Assembly: GCA_013822725.1 (NCBI GenBank)
Contig: PNKX01000021.1
Location: forward strand, 23,659-87,658
Direction of reading: 5' to 3'
Length of the DNA: 64,000 bases
DNA from: Pirellula sp.
GTDB lineage: Bacteria > Planctomycetota > Planctomycetia > Pirellulales > Lacipirellulaceae
Below are positions 1 through 8,726 of the stretch, one piece after another. The notes below the pieces were generated by a model. That model made no database searches, was not told where the DNA came from, and saw nothing but the letters and a program-made list of their open reading frames with translations. Position numbers and translations under genes: made by a program. Every line of letters starts with the position of its first letter. Within the stretch, counting starts at the first letter, position 1.

Positions 1-608
1 GAGGCAACTACGCGGCGAACGCAGGCAATGGGCCGCTATTCAACCGATCTGGGGATGGCATCTTCGGGCCGGAATCCGACGGCTGGCTTGATGGACGGCG
101 GCGGGGCGTGATCGGTCCCAACGTGGGGGCTAAGTTGAAAGGGATCACCGACGGGACCTCGAACACGCTGATGTTAGGCGAAGTTCGCGCGGGGATTACC
201 GCCCGTGACCGACGAGGGACTTGGGCGCTCGGCCAGGCTGGGGCGAGCGTGTTATTCTGGTTTGGTCAGACGGGCGACGACAATGGGCCGAACGTCTGTA
301 GCCCGCTGGCGGACGATACTGCGGGACTGACGGCGGCCGATACCGACCTCATGATGCGTGAGTGCATGCCGGACTACACGGGCGACGATGCTCAGAACCA
401 AGCGACGGTGCGCAGCACGCACTCTGGCGGGGTCAACATTGGGCTGGTCGATGGAAGCGCTCACTTTATTAGCAACGAAGTTGATATCGGCGCTCATGGC
501 CAAGAGGTCTTGGGAGGCGCTTGGCCGGCGACCTGGAAGATGAGCGTGTGGGACACGTTTATCGCGTCGGGCGACGACCAGACGATTGGCAAGTTGCCAA
601 TTCAGTAG
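1..608 (+). CDS. DUF1559 domain protein, C-terminal part (start lies before the window)
   Basis: The frame is open from the first bases, so the gene begins upstream. The visible ~200 residues match the C-terminal half of the planctomycete DUF1559 family, secreted pseudopilin-like proteins with an N-terminal type IV pilin methylation motif. Seen here are GITDGTSNTLMLGE and the family's end motif in the form NIGLVDGSAHFIS (H/DG box). The protein is nearly identical to the second half of the DUF1559 gene at 1240-2354, so the two are a tandem duplication. It is followed after about 50 bases by a small lipoprotein gene, an arrangement repeated in the second copy. Function is unknown; surface or pseudopilus-related roles are proposed for the family. 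Confidence 0.88.
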   Translation, partial: GNYAANAGNGPLFNRSGDGIFGPESDGWLDGRRRGVIGPNVGAKLKGITDGTSNTLMLGEVRAGITARDRRGTWALGQAGASVLFWFGQTGDDNGPNVCSPLADDTAGLTAADTDLMMRECMPDYTGDDAQNQATVRSTHSGGVNIGLVDGSAHFISNEVDIGAHGQEVLGGAWPATWKMSVWDTFIASGDDQTIGKLPIQ

Positions 609-659
609 GAAACGATGCGACGGAAGTTTACGTCAGAATCACCGCTCGAAGGATATTTC

Positions 660-1061
660 ATGGCTCGTTGGTTGTTGATCGTCGCGACGGCGTTGATGGC
701 GGGATGCGGCGGCGGCGATGAGGCGGTTCAAGTCACGGGCGTTGTCACAGGCGCTGACGGCTCGCCGATCCCATGCGAAAGCGGAACGGTTCTCTTTCAG
801 CCCGCGGCTGGAGACAACGCGACTGGCCAACATGCCTCCGGCGCGGTGCTGCCAGACGGTACGTTCAAAATGATGACCAAGGTCCCGGACGACGGCGTCA
901 AGCCGGGACATTACAAGGTCGTACTGCAACTCTGGAAAAGCTATCGCGACGGAAAGCTCGCCGTGCCGAAGCAGTATGGCGACGCGTCGACGACGCCGCT
1001 GGAGGCGACGGTCGACGGCGACCATACGCACTTTGAATTTAAGGTCGAGCCGGGGGCGTAG
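660..1061 (+). CDS. small lipoprotein with carboxypeptidase-regulatory-like fold, copy 1
   Basis: 133 residues. The ATG at 660 is chosen because the protein then begins with a lipoprotein signal (MARWLLIVATALMAGC, lipobox LMAGC, Cys16) and an AGGA lies about 7 bases upstream; an in-frame ATG at 615 would bury the signal. The mature part (VTGVVTGADGSPIPC..., later GHYKVVLQLW) resembles the short beta-sandwich lipoproteins that accompany DUF1559 genes in planctomycetes. It probably sits in a membrane as a lipid-anchored protein; no catalytic residues are seen. It is co-directional with the upstream DUF1559 gene and has a paralogue at 2406-2804. Confidence 0.8.
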   Translation: MARWLLIVATALMAGCGGGDEAVQVTGVVTGADGSPIPCESGTVLFQPAAGDNATGQHASGAVLPDGTFKMMTKVPDDGVKPGHYKVVLQLWKSYRDGKLAVPKQYGDASTTPLEATVDGDHTHFEFKVEPGA

Positions 1062-1239
1062 CTGGTGCAGCGGCAGCACGAAGGTAGAGGCCTTCGAGCC
1101 CTAAGTCGGCGGGAGATGATCCAACCCATTCAGGGTTGCGGTTTCAACGTCGGCGTGCGATAAGCTTGGCGTCTCCTGATCTAGGATCGTCCGTCCCAAT
1201 CTGCATTGATTCTTAGGTGTATTCGGAAGGGAGTCGTCT

Positions 1240-2354
1240 ATGGGCGGCCGTCAGTCTTCTGAGCGCAACGTTGCGGCGTTCACGCTCGTTGAATTGCTGG
1301 TGGTGATCGCCATCATCGGCGTGTTGGTGGCGCTCTTGCTGCCAGCGGTGCAAGCGGCGCGCGAGGCGGCGCGGCGACAGCAGTGCCAGAGCAATTTGCG
1401 ACAGTTGAGCCTTGGGCTGGCCAACTATGAATCGGCGAACGGCGCCTATCCGCCGGCGTTTGAATATACGAAGAACGCCGACCCCAATGCGATTCCGCCG
1501 GCGTTTATGGGGCCGAATTGGGCGGTTCGGTTGTTGCCGTACGTTGAACAAGCGTCGGTTTACAATCAAATTGACAAGACAGTGTTGGCAGGCGGCGCTT
1601 GGCTGCCTGGTAAGGCTCCCCCTTCGATGTCGCATGCCAACAATGAAAAGGTCCGCATGGCCGTGCTCGCGGTCTTTCGTTGTCCGAGCGACACCAATTA
1701 CAACGATACTCCGATGCAGATTGGCACCGGCGCCGCAGGTACAACGTGGGCGCGCGGCAATTACGCGGCGAATGCCGGCAACGGACCGATCAAAAGCGGA
1801 GGCGACGATGCCATCTCGGGGCCCGACTCCCTCGGATGGCTGGATGGTCGCCGCCGGGGGTGATGGGCCCCAACGTCGCCGCGAAGATGAAGGGGATCAC
1901 CGACGGGACTTCGAACACGCTGATGTTGGGCGAGGTTCGCGCGGGCGTCATTCCGGCGGATCGCCGTGGTACGTGGGCGCTGGGGCAGGCGGGCGCGAGC
2001 GTGCTGGCTTGGTTCGGCCAGACGGGCGACGACAACGGTCCGAACGTTTGCAGCCCATGGGCCGACGATACTTTTGGCGGCGCCCTGACGGAGGCCGATA
2101 AGGATCTGATGACCCGCGAGTGCATGTCTGACCAATTTGACTCTAACGACCAAAAGCAGGCGACGGTGCGGAGCACGCATCCGGGGGGCGTCAACATCGG
2201 TTTGGCGGATGGGAGCGCGCACTTTATTTCCAACGAAGTCGACATCGGCGGGCTTGGGCAGGCAGTCAGTAGCAGCAATTGGAAGATGAGCGTGTGGGAC
2301 ACGTTTATCGCCTCGGCCGACGACCAGACGATTGGCAAAATGCCAATTCAATAG
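1240..2354 (+). pseudogene. DUF1559 domain protein, copy 2, interrupted by a one-base frameshift
   Basis: The N-terminal part (1240 onward) has a type IV pilin-like leader: basic head, then FTLVELLVVIAIIGVLVALL, followed by AVQAAREAARRQQCQ, the DUF1559 hallmark. This frame ends at a TGA at 1861-1863, and the rest of the domain (GVMGPNVAAKMKGITDGTSNTLMLGE through NIGLADGSAHFIS and the stop at 2354) continues in another frame. The paralogue in this window reads CGGGGCGTG where this copy has a G5 run followed by TG (1856-1862), so exactly one base is missing. Restoring it gives a normal protein of about 371 residues. It is either a recent inactivating deletion in one of two tandem copies or a homopolymer sequencing error. 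Confidence 0.85.
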
Positions 2355-2405
2355 CGATGCGACGCGCCGGCATTGGCGTCAGGATTACCGCTCGAAGGAT
2401 GTTTC

Positions 2406-2804
2406 ATGGCTCGTTGGTTGTTGATCATTGCGGCTGCGTTGATGGCAGGGTGCGGCGGCGGCGATGGGGCGATGCAAGTCACCGGAGTGGTGACTGACGC
2501 CGGCGGCACGCCGATCCCCTGCGAAGGCGGGATGATTCTCTTTCAGCCGGCCACAACGGGAGAAAGCACTTCTGGTAAACATGCGACTGGCGAAGTGAAG
2601 CCGGACGGCACGTTCACGATGATGACGCGAATCCCCGGCGACGGCATGCAGCAAGGGCAGTACAAAGTGGTGCTGCAACTCTGGAAGAACTACGACAAGC
2701 AGGAGCTGGCCGTGCCGAAGAAGTACGGCGATGCCGCGACGACGCCGCTGGAGGCGACGGTCGACGGGGATCACACTCATTTTGAGTTTAAGGTCGAGCC
2801 GTAG
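2406..2804 (+). CDS. small lipoprotein with carboxypeptidase-regulatory-like fold, copy 2
   Basis: 132 residues; paralogue of the lipoprotein at 660-1061. Start ATG 2406 is preceded by AAGGA, with the lipobox LMAGC at residues 12-16. The C-terminal half (LEATVDGDHTHFEFKVEP) is almost identical to copy 1 while the centre has diverged, so both copies look maintained as proteins. It lies about 50 bases after the frameshifted DUF1559 gene and is probably co-transcribed with it. Function unknown. Confidence 0.8.
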   Translation: MARWLLIIAAALMAGCGGGDGAMQVTGVVTDAGGTPIPCEGGMILFQPATTGESTSGKHATGEVKPDGTFTMMTRIPGDGMQQGQYKVVLQLWKNYDKQELAVPKKYGDAATTPLEATVDGDHTHFEFKVEP

Positions 2805-2940
2805 GGCGCTGCTGGCGGGTGGCATGGTCTCGGCGGTACTCCGTCGTGACCATGATCTTGGTTTGTTGGCGAGCGAGGGTGAGCGTTCTGCATGCTCGCG
2901 CTTTGGGGGCGAGAGGATGCCACCCGTCGCTAGATTCTTG

Positions 2941-4251
2941 TCAGCGTCGCATCGCAAATAGCGTGATCGCAGCGCAGGCGTAGAGAAGAAGCGCTGCTGC
3001 CGTTGGTTCCGGGACGCTTGTGGCGATTGAAAAGGCTGCGGCGTTGGCCGCGGGCACCGTGAAGCCGCGTTGCCATTCTAAGAAATCGGCGCCGTCCGAT
3101 TGGCCGTCATTGTTGGCGTCGCCTTGCGGGGTCGCGCCGTAGGCGGCTTGCCAGATCGCGAGGTCGGCGGCGTCGACGGCGCCGTTGAAATCGAAGTCGG
3201 CGGCAGGGACGGCGCTGAGGATCTCGGCGTGCATCATCGACGAGAGGACTTCGACGTTGGCGAAGTGGCTCAGGTCGGTGGCGAACGTGAAGACAAGATC
3301 GTTCTGCTGATCGATCCAGCTGTGGAAGCCGCGGGCGCCGGCGGCGAGGGCCTCGACGGGCGGGCCGGCTTGCACGAGTTGATTGACCCAGACGCCGACG
3401 CCGTAGTAGTTGTTGTCGGCAGGCGAGTTGGCGATCGGCTGGCCGTCGTTCGTTTGACGCGTGAACATTTCGTTCACCGCTGCGGACGAAAGAATGCGCG
3501 TGCCGGTGACGCGGTCGACGCCGTCATTGGCGAGCATGTCCATGAAGCGGCTGTAGTCGCTGGCGGTCGATTCGATGCCGCCGGCGATGCGCGGGTTCGT
3601 GTCGCTAGCGAGAACGAACTTAGTGTTCGTCATGCCGAGGGGCGTCGTGAGGCGCTCGGCGAAGAGGTCGACGTAGTTCTCGCCAGCAGCGACTTCGGCG
3701 GCGGCGCCGGCGACCTGCATCGAGAGGCCGCCGTAGGAAAACGTGCTGCCGGGCGTCGTGGCGAGCGGCGTTTGCTTGATGATCGCGGCGGCCTGGCGCA
3801 GCGTGATGTTTTTCTGGTAGAGGACGAGCGCCTGTTCGTCGCCGGCGATTCCGGAAGTGTGCGAGAAGGCTTGGCGGATGGTGATGTCGCGATAGCCGGG
3901 GACGTTGTACTCGGGGAGGAAGTCGGCGAGATGGCTGTCGAGCGAGAAGCCGCCGTCGGCGGAATCGGCGACCGACATCATCAGGGCGCCGCTGAGGGTC
4001 TTCGTGCTGCTGTCGACGTTGGCGGGGCGGTTGAGCGACCACGCGCCGAAGACCTGGTGGTAGATCGGAACGCCGTGCTTGAGGAGGCGAATTTCGAAGC
4101 CGGGGACGGGCGTGACGACGTTTTGGCCGGCAAGGGCGCCGTTTGCCAGGGAGGTGAGGCCGGTGAAGTCGTAGGCGGCTTGGGCGGGAGAGGCGAGCGC
4201 TAAGACGCAAGCGGTTAGAAGGCACGCGAATGACGAATGGGGGTGAGTCAT
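2941..4251 (-). CDS. secreted beta-lactamase-fold serine hydrolase with dockerin-like and PEP-CTERM regions
   Basis: 436 residues from the ATG at 4251, chosen because it gives a signal peptide (about residues 1-25, ending SPAQA). The catalytic domain is of the class C beta-lactamase/penicillin-binding type: S81-S82-T83-K84 is the SxxK box and Tyr173 in FSYGG fits the YxN position (Asn replaced by Gly). Around residues 365-410 is a dockerin type I-like, calcium-binding stretch (DFNGAVDAADL, then DANNDGQSDGADF). The last 24 residues are a PEP-CTERM signal (VPEPTAAALLLY, membrane segment, AMRR), predicting processing by an exosortase outside this window. The substrate is unknown; esterase or D-aminopeptidase activity is as likely as beta-lactamase activity. 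Confidence 0.85.
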   Translation of the reverse strand: MTHPHSSFACLLTACVLALASPAQAAYDFTGLTSLANGALAGQNVVTPVPGFEIRLLKHGVPIYHQVFGAWSLNRPANVDSSTKTLSGALMMSVADSADGGFSLDSHLADFLPEYNVPGYRDITIRQAFSHTSGIAGDEQALVLYQKNITLRQAAAIIKQTPLATTPGSTFSYGGLSMQVAGAAAEVAAGENYVDLFAERLTTPLGMTNTKFVLASDTNPRIAGGIESTASDYSRFMDMLANDGVDRVTGTRILSSAAVNEMFTRQTNDGQPIANSPADNNYYGVGVWVNQLVQAGPPVEALAAGARGFHSWIDQQNDLVFTFATDLSHFANVEVLSSMMHAEILSAVPAADFDFNGAVDAADLAIWQAAYGATPQGDANNDGQSDGADFLEWQRGFTVPAANAAAFSIATSVPEPTAAALLLYACAAITLFAMRR

Positions 4252-4300
4252 GATGCTGTGCGGCGGGGGTGCATTGCGGGGAGGGCAAGGTTCAAAGAGT

Positions 4301-4504
4301 AACCGCCAAGGACGCCAAGAGCGCCAAGGAAATGCGGGAATACTTAACCACCAAGACACGAAGACGCCAAGAAAACACCAAGGAAAACGTAAAGCAAGAA
4401 GTAGGTTGCGTTGCCGTCACCAGCAATTCCTTGGTGCGTCCTTAGTGCCTTTGTGTCTTGGTGGTAATCGTCTTTCCTTGGCGCTCTTGGCGTCCTTGGC
4501 GGTT
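4301..4504. repeat. nested inverted repeat: family A outside, family B inside
   Basis: Outer arms 4301-4332 (AACCGCCAAGGACGCCAAGA...) and 4473-4504 are reverse complements. Inside them lie a second related pair, 4344-4386 (TTAACCACCAAGACACGAAG...) and 4426-4466. The order is A-B-spacer-B'-A'. Family A recurs at 10147, 24312 and 37475. No gene is seen between 4252 and 4625. Confidence 0.85.
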
Positions 4505-4625
4505 CCAATGATGCAGTCTCCGAGGGAAGTTTCCGTAGGAGGGCGCCGATAGGAGAGATGGGATCGTGCGTTCGAGCCTGCGCTGCTAGCACGGTCTGAA
4601 CTCTACCTCGCGGCAAGGCGTCACC

Positions 4626-5315
4626 ATGTATTGCTCAGAATGCGGGACGAAGGGGACAGGAAAATTCTGCACAGGGTGCGGAAATCGCTTGGCGGCGAGC
4701 GACGGCCCAAGCGGTTCGGCAGGGGGCGGCGCTGAGCAGCGCGGCGACGCCGCCGATTTCGATGCGACGATCGTGCTGTCGATCGACTGGTCGGACCTGA
4801 TCGACTACGAGCAACTGATCGCGATCCCCGCGGTGCGCGACCGCATTGCGCGGGCGGCGGCCCAGTCGAAGAAGCGGCTGACAGGCGAGGAGATTCTCGA
4901 TCTCTACGGCAAGGCGATGGACAAGCTGACCGGCGTGCCGTTGCCGATGTCGGCGCTGGCTGGCTTCGCGCAGTCGGCCTACGCCAAGATGGGCGTGAAA
5001 ACAGGGAAGTCGCGGAGTGCGGCGTTTGCCGTGCCGCCGGGGGAGATGTTGGTGCGGCTGTTATGCTCGTTGGCAAAAGAGGGGCGCGCTGTGCGTGACG
5101 TGCAGCAGCTCTCCGACGGCTGCATTGTGAAGGCAGCGTTGCCATCGGATTTGTTTGCGCTCGAAGGGGACCTGATCGTGGCGGTAGTGCGGCGAGGTCG
5201 CGCGACGCGCGTCGAGGCCCATACTGACATTCCGGGGCAGATGTTCGATTGGGGAAAGAGCACGCGGTGCTTGGAGGGGTTGCTCGGGGAGTTAGGGGCT
5301 GCTGCGGCGGCGTGA
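4626..5315 (+). CDS. zinc-ribbon protein of unknown function
   Basis: 229 residues. It opens with a short zinc ribbon, MYCSECGTKGTGKFCTGCGN, whose four cysteines (3, 6, 15, 18) follow the CxxC-x8-CxxC pattern. The rest is a soluble alpha/beta region with no motif I recognise; there are no membrane segments or signal peptide, so it is probably cytoplasmic. It stands alone between an inverted repeat and cstA, on the cstA strand. Codon use and frame are consistent with a real gene, and the very early CxxC pair fixes the ATG at 4626. Confidence 0.72.
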   Translation: MYCSECGTKGTGKFCTGCGNRLAASDGPSGSAGGGAEQRGDAADFDATIVLSIDWSDLIDYEQLIAIPAVRDRIARAAAQSKKRLTGEEILDLYGKAMDKLTGVPLPMSALAGFAQSAYAKMGVKTGKSRSAAFAVPPGEMLVRLLCSLAKEGRAVRDVQQLSDGCIVKAALPSDLFALEGDLIVAVVRRGRATRVEAHTDIPGQMFDWGKSTRCLEGLLGELGAAAAA

Positions 5316-5486
5316 GGTGCGTTTGCCGGACTTCTGCGCGGCGTGGTAGAATCGGTCGTAGCGGCGTCTCCTGTCTGAGCCTTCAATCGAACCGGCGAGT
5401 GCATCGCTCTCCCCAGTCTGTTGCCACTTGGGAGCCAATCACGCCACCCTTCGCGACTGTGACGGCAGGTAGCCGCTCATCCGCCC

Positions 5487-7223
5487 ATGAATCTCCTCTG
5501 GATTGTCCTCCCCAGCGCGCTCGTGCTGGGACTCGCGTACGTCACCTACGGCCGGTTGCTCGGCCGGTTGCTGCGGCTTGATCCCCAGGCGCCGGTGCCG
5601 GCGGTCGAGTTGCGAGACGGCGTTGACTTCGAGCCCATCTCGGCTGGCGAGCTGTTGCCGCAGCATTTTTCGGCGATCGCGGCGGCGGGGCCGATCGTGG
5701 GGCCGATTCTGGCCGGCGTGTTGTTCGGGTGGCTGCCGGCCCTCATATGGATCATCGTCGGCTCGATCTTTGTCGGCGGGGTGCAGGACATCACGTCGCT
5801 CGTGGCGTCGATTCGCCATCGGGCGACTTCCATCGCCGAAGTGGTGCGGCTCTACATGTCGCGGCGATCGTATTTGATGTTCTTGACGTTCATCTGGATC
5901 GCGCTGGTCTACATAATCGTCGCGTTCACGGGGGTGACGGCGGCGTCGTTCGTCGGGGCGCCGCTCGCGGAGAACGGCGGGATCGGCGGCGGGGCGATTG
6001 CGTCGGCGTCGCTGATTTACCTGGCGATCACGCTGGCGATGGGCGTGGCGATGCGCTACGCTGGGATGCCGTCATGGTTGGCGCTCTGCGTCTTTTTGCC
6101 GATGGTGGCGGCGGCGATTGTGTGGGGGCCGAACGTGCCGTTTGATTTGGCGGCACTCACCGGCTGGAGCGACGGCGCGGCGGTGAAGGGGTGGAGCGCG
6201 ATCTTGCTGGCGTACTGCCTGGTGGCGGGCGTGTTGCCGGTCTGGTTGCTGCTGCAGCCGCGCGGGCAACTCGGCGGATACTTCTTGTATGCGGCGCTCG
6301 CAGCGGGAGCATTGGGGCTGGCGTTCGGCAACGTGCAGGTCGAGTATCCGATGTTCCGCGGTTGGAATCCGACGCATCCAAGCGGTATCGGAGCCGGGGT
6401 GGCGCTCGTGCCGATGCTGTTCATCACGATCGCGTGCGGCGCTTGCTCGGGCTTTCACTCGCTCATTGCGAGCGGCACGACTTCTAAGCAGCTGCGGAAT
6501 GAGATGGACGCCAAGCCAGTCGCCTACGGCTCGATGCTGCTCGAAGGAATGGTCGCCGTCGTCTCGCTCTGCTGCGTGATGATGTTCAAGGAGAACTCGG
6601 CCGAACTCGCCGGCAAGCCAAACCAGATCTACGCCCACGGGATCGGCAAGTTTCTCGACGTGATGAGCGTCTCGAAGGGAATTGGCGTTACCTTCGCGCT
6701 GATGGCGTTCACGACGTTCGTGTACGACACGCTCGACGTCTGCACGCGGCTGGGGCGGTTCATCTTGCAGGAACTGACCGGCTGGCGCGGCCGTGGCGGG
6801 CGGTTGTTCGGGACGGCGCTCACGGCCGGCGTGCCCCTTTTCTTCCTGCTGCGGCATCCGTCGGACGCAAAGACTCCGGTGTGGCAGCTGTTCTGGAATT
6901 TGTTCGGCGCGAGCAACCAGCTGCTCGCCGCGCTGACGCTGCTCGGGGTCACCGTGTGGCTCTGGCGGACGCGAGGGGCGATGTGGGTCTGGTTCGTCAC
7001 CGGCATTCCGACAGTGATCATGTACGTGATGAGCACCTGGGCGCTGCTCACGATGACCGTGCCGGCGTTTCGTTCCAGCGAAGGAGCATGGCAAGCGCCG
7101 AGCGATCCGGTGCCGTGGATCGGGCTGGTGCTGTTGGGCTTGGCGGCGCTGATGCTGGTGGAAGCGGTGCGGGTGTTGGCGGGGTCGAATGAGCCGCCGG
7201 CGGGTGAATTGGCGGCTGCTTGA
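5487..7223 (+). CDS. cstA: carbon starvation protein CstA family transporter
   Basis: 578 residues with about 14-16 hydrophobic segments. The N-terminus has the CstA pattern (YGRLLGRLL, then QHFSAIAAAGPIVGPILAG and VGGVQDITSLVASIRHR), and the central CSGFHSLIASGTTSKQL stretch is typical of the family. CstA proteins are inner-membrane importers of peptides or pyruvate induced on carbon limitation. The length fits the shorter bacterial CstA proteins; E. coli CstA is longer. No CstX partner is visible, so the gene looks monocistronic. Confidence 0.92.
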   Translation: MNLLWIVLPSALVLGLAYVTYGRLLGRLLRLDPQAPVPAVELRDGVDFEPISAGELLPQHFSAIAAAGPIVGPILAGVLFGWLPALIWIIVGSIFVGGVQDITSLVASIRHRATSIAEVVRLYMSRRSYLMFLTFIWIALVYIIVAFTGVTAASFVGAPLAENGGIGGGAIASASLIYLAITLAMGVAMRYAGMPSWLALCVFLPMVAAAIVWGPNVPFDLAALTGWSDGAAVKGWSAILLAYCLVAGVLPVWLLLQPRGQLGGYFLYAALAAGALGLAFGNVQVEYPMFRGWNPTHPSGIGAGVALVPMLFITIACGACSGFHSLIASGTTSKQLRNEMDAKPVAYGSMLLEGMVAVVSLCCVMMFKENSAELAGKPNQIYAHGIGKFLDVMSVSKGIGVTFALMAFTTFVYDTLDVCTRLGRFILQELTGWRGRGGRLFGTALTAGVPLFFLLRHPSDAKTPVWQLFWNLFGASNQLLAALTLLGVTVWLWRTRGAMWVWFVTGIPTVIMYVMSTWALLTMTVPAFRSSEGAWQAPSDPVPWIGLVLLGLAALMLVEAVRVLAGSNEPPAGELAAA

Positions 7224-7256
7224 ACTCTGTTTTCTAGATGGGAATAAGAAAGTAGG

Positions 7257-7357
7257 AACACTAATCGACGCTAATCCTCGCTAATAAAGGCAAGTGTAGG
7301 CAGTCGGCTTGGCCAGGCATTGCCGCCAATCTTGATTAGCGAATATTAGTGTTCCCG
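7257..7357. repeat. inverted repeat, family D (AACACTAATC...CGCTAAT)
   Basis: Left arm 7257-7287 begins AACACTAATCGACGCTAATC; right arm 7331-7357 reads TTAGCGAATATTAGTGTTCCCG. The same family occurs at 7883-7992, 10238-10311 and 16134-16209. Confidence 0.8.
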
Positions 7358-7487
7358 GTACTCTTCCTTCTTCTTGCCATCGCGACTCTCTCTTCGTCAA
7401 AGCATTGCGATTTGTAAAATCCTTAAATACAGTCGGGTGATATTGTTTGTCTGAAAGAAATCACGACGCCGACAGGAAACGTGAAAG

Positions 7488-7866
7488 ATGCTGGAGAATG
7501 AAGGCTATCTACTGATGGGCGCGGCTTTCGAAGTCTACAACCTTTGGCTACGGGATGGCGGAAGAAGTCTATCAGCAGTGCCTGGAGATCGAGTTGAATC
7601 TTCGAGGCATCTCTTTTGTAACGAAGCGTGAGTTGACGCTCATCTACAAGGGGCGGGAGATCGACAAACGATACGTGCCCGATCTATTTGCATTTGGCTC
7701 AATCGTGGTCGAACTCAAGTCGGTCAAGGAACTATCGCCTGAGCATGAGGCGCAATTATTCAACTACATGCGCATCGCGAAACAGCCAGTAGGGTATTTG
7801 TTGAACTTCGGCAGACGTGATGAACTGGAATGGAAGCGATTTGTGCTTTCAGATTTGCGTGGATGA
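7488..7866 (+). pseudogene. GxxExxY protein gene with a one-base insertion near the 5' end
   Basis: The downstream frame (from 7555) encodes about 103 residues of the GxxExxY family: GMAEEVY is the name-giving motif, followed by CLEIEL, KGREIDKRYVPDLF and VVELKSV, giving a PD-(D/E)XK nuclease-like fold (D...E-x-K). The family normally has a further ~20 residues that read GAAxEVxxxLGxG. Exactly this peptide, MGAAFEVYNL, is encoded upstream in another frame starting at the ATG at 7488. The frames join if one T of the TTT at 7543-7545 is removed. It is therefore a frameshifted gene or a sequencing error; translation from the internal ATG at 7555 would lack the first helix. Family D repeats flank it on both sides. 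Confidence 0.8.
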
Positions 7867-7882
7867 CGCGTGGACACAATTG

Positions 7883-7992
7883 GGAACGCTAATCTGCACT
7901 AATCATCGCTGATGAATGTAAATGCGAGAAGAATTGCGACGCGTCCAACCTCAAGATTCTTATTAGCGTCGATTAGCGAAGATTAGTGTTCC
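7883..7992. repeat. inverted repeat, family D, second copy
   Basis: Left arm GGGAACGCTAATCTGCACTA at 7882-7901 and right arm ending GATTAGTGTTCC at 7992. Together with the copy at 7257-7357 it brackets the GxxExxY gene. Confidence 0.75.
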
Positions 7993-8021
7993 TCCGCCTA
8001 CCGAATTTCATTCTTCGCCGT

Positions 8022-8549
8022 TTACTTGACCGCCAGCTTCACGTCGACCATGAGGTCGGCGGCGACGTTTTCTAGTGCCGTGCGCAGCGCTTCTTCGCTC
8101 ACGTCGGGCGGCAGGCGCAGGTCGGCCATGGCGTGGAACAGGGGTTGGCCCGTTTCGGCGGCGGCACGGCATTCGGTGTTGAGTTCTTCAACGTTCACCC
8201 CCAACGCGGCGAGGACACCGCTGATTTGGCGGACGATGCCGGGGCGGTCTTGGCCGAGGAGGTCGAGCTTCACCAATGGGCGGTCGCTGGGGATCGCGGC
8301 GGCGGCGGGGTCGGGGTGGATGATGGTTTCGAGGCCCGATTGCGCTAAGCCGGCGAGCGCTTGGGTGAGGGACTCGGCTTGGGCGGCGTCGACCTCGACG
8401 CGGAGGATGCCGGCGAACTGGCCGGCGAGGTGGGCCATGCGACTTTCGAGCCAGTTGCCCTGGTGCTCGGCGACGAGGCTGGCGATGGACTCGACGAGGC
8501 CGGGGCGATCGGCGCCGAGGATGGTGAGGACGAGGGAAGTTTGCGGCAT
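8022..8549 (-). CDS. two-ACT-domain regulatory protein (GcvR-like)
   Basis: 175 residues with two ACT domains: residues ~4-75 (LVLTILGADRPGLVESIASL) and ~92-170 (VKLDLLGQDRPGIVRQISGVL). The DRPG turn in both is the ligand-binding loop of ACT domains. Architecture and length match the glycine cleavage system repressor GcvR group, which binds glycine and acts through protein contacts rather than DNA binding. No gcv gene lies next to it, although glyA is about 36 kb away. The assignment to the GcvR-like group is good; the specific role is inferred. Confidence 0.78.
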   Translation of the reverse strand: MPQTSLVLTILGADRPGLVESIASLVAEHQGNWLESRMAHLAGQFAGILRVEVDAAQAESLTQALAGLAQSGLETIIHPDPAAAAIPSDRPLVKLDLLGQDRPGIVRQISGVLAALGVNVEELNTECRAAAETGQPLFHAMADLRLPPDVSEEALRTALENVAADLMVDVKLAVK

Positions 8550-8612
8550 GACGGGACCTTTGCGGCGGTCGGCGATGAGTGGTGAGCGCTGGTGAGCTAT
8601 ACGCTTCTAGAA

Positions 8613-8703
8613 TAGCCGGAGGGCCACGCCCTCCGGGAGGTGTGGGGGAGGGCGGGGCGGCGCTTTTTCTGGGCGCCTCCCGGACCGCGTGGCGGTCCGG
8701 CTG
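8613..8703. repeat. inverted repeat with GC-rich hairpin arms
   Basis: Left arm AGCCGGAGGGCCACGCCCTC (8614-8633) with CCGGGAGG following; right arm CCTCCCGGACCGCGTGGCGG (8676-8695) ending in TCCGGCT. Each arm is also a hairpin by itself. It separates the 3' end of the Gfo/Idh/MocA gene from the start of the ACT-domain gene. Confidence 0.7.
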
Positions 8704-8726
8704 GTGGTCGTGGCGAACGATTGACG

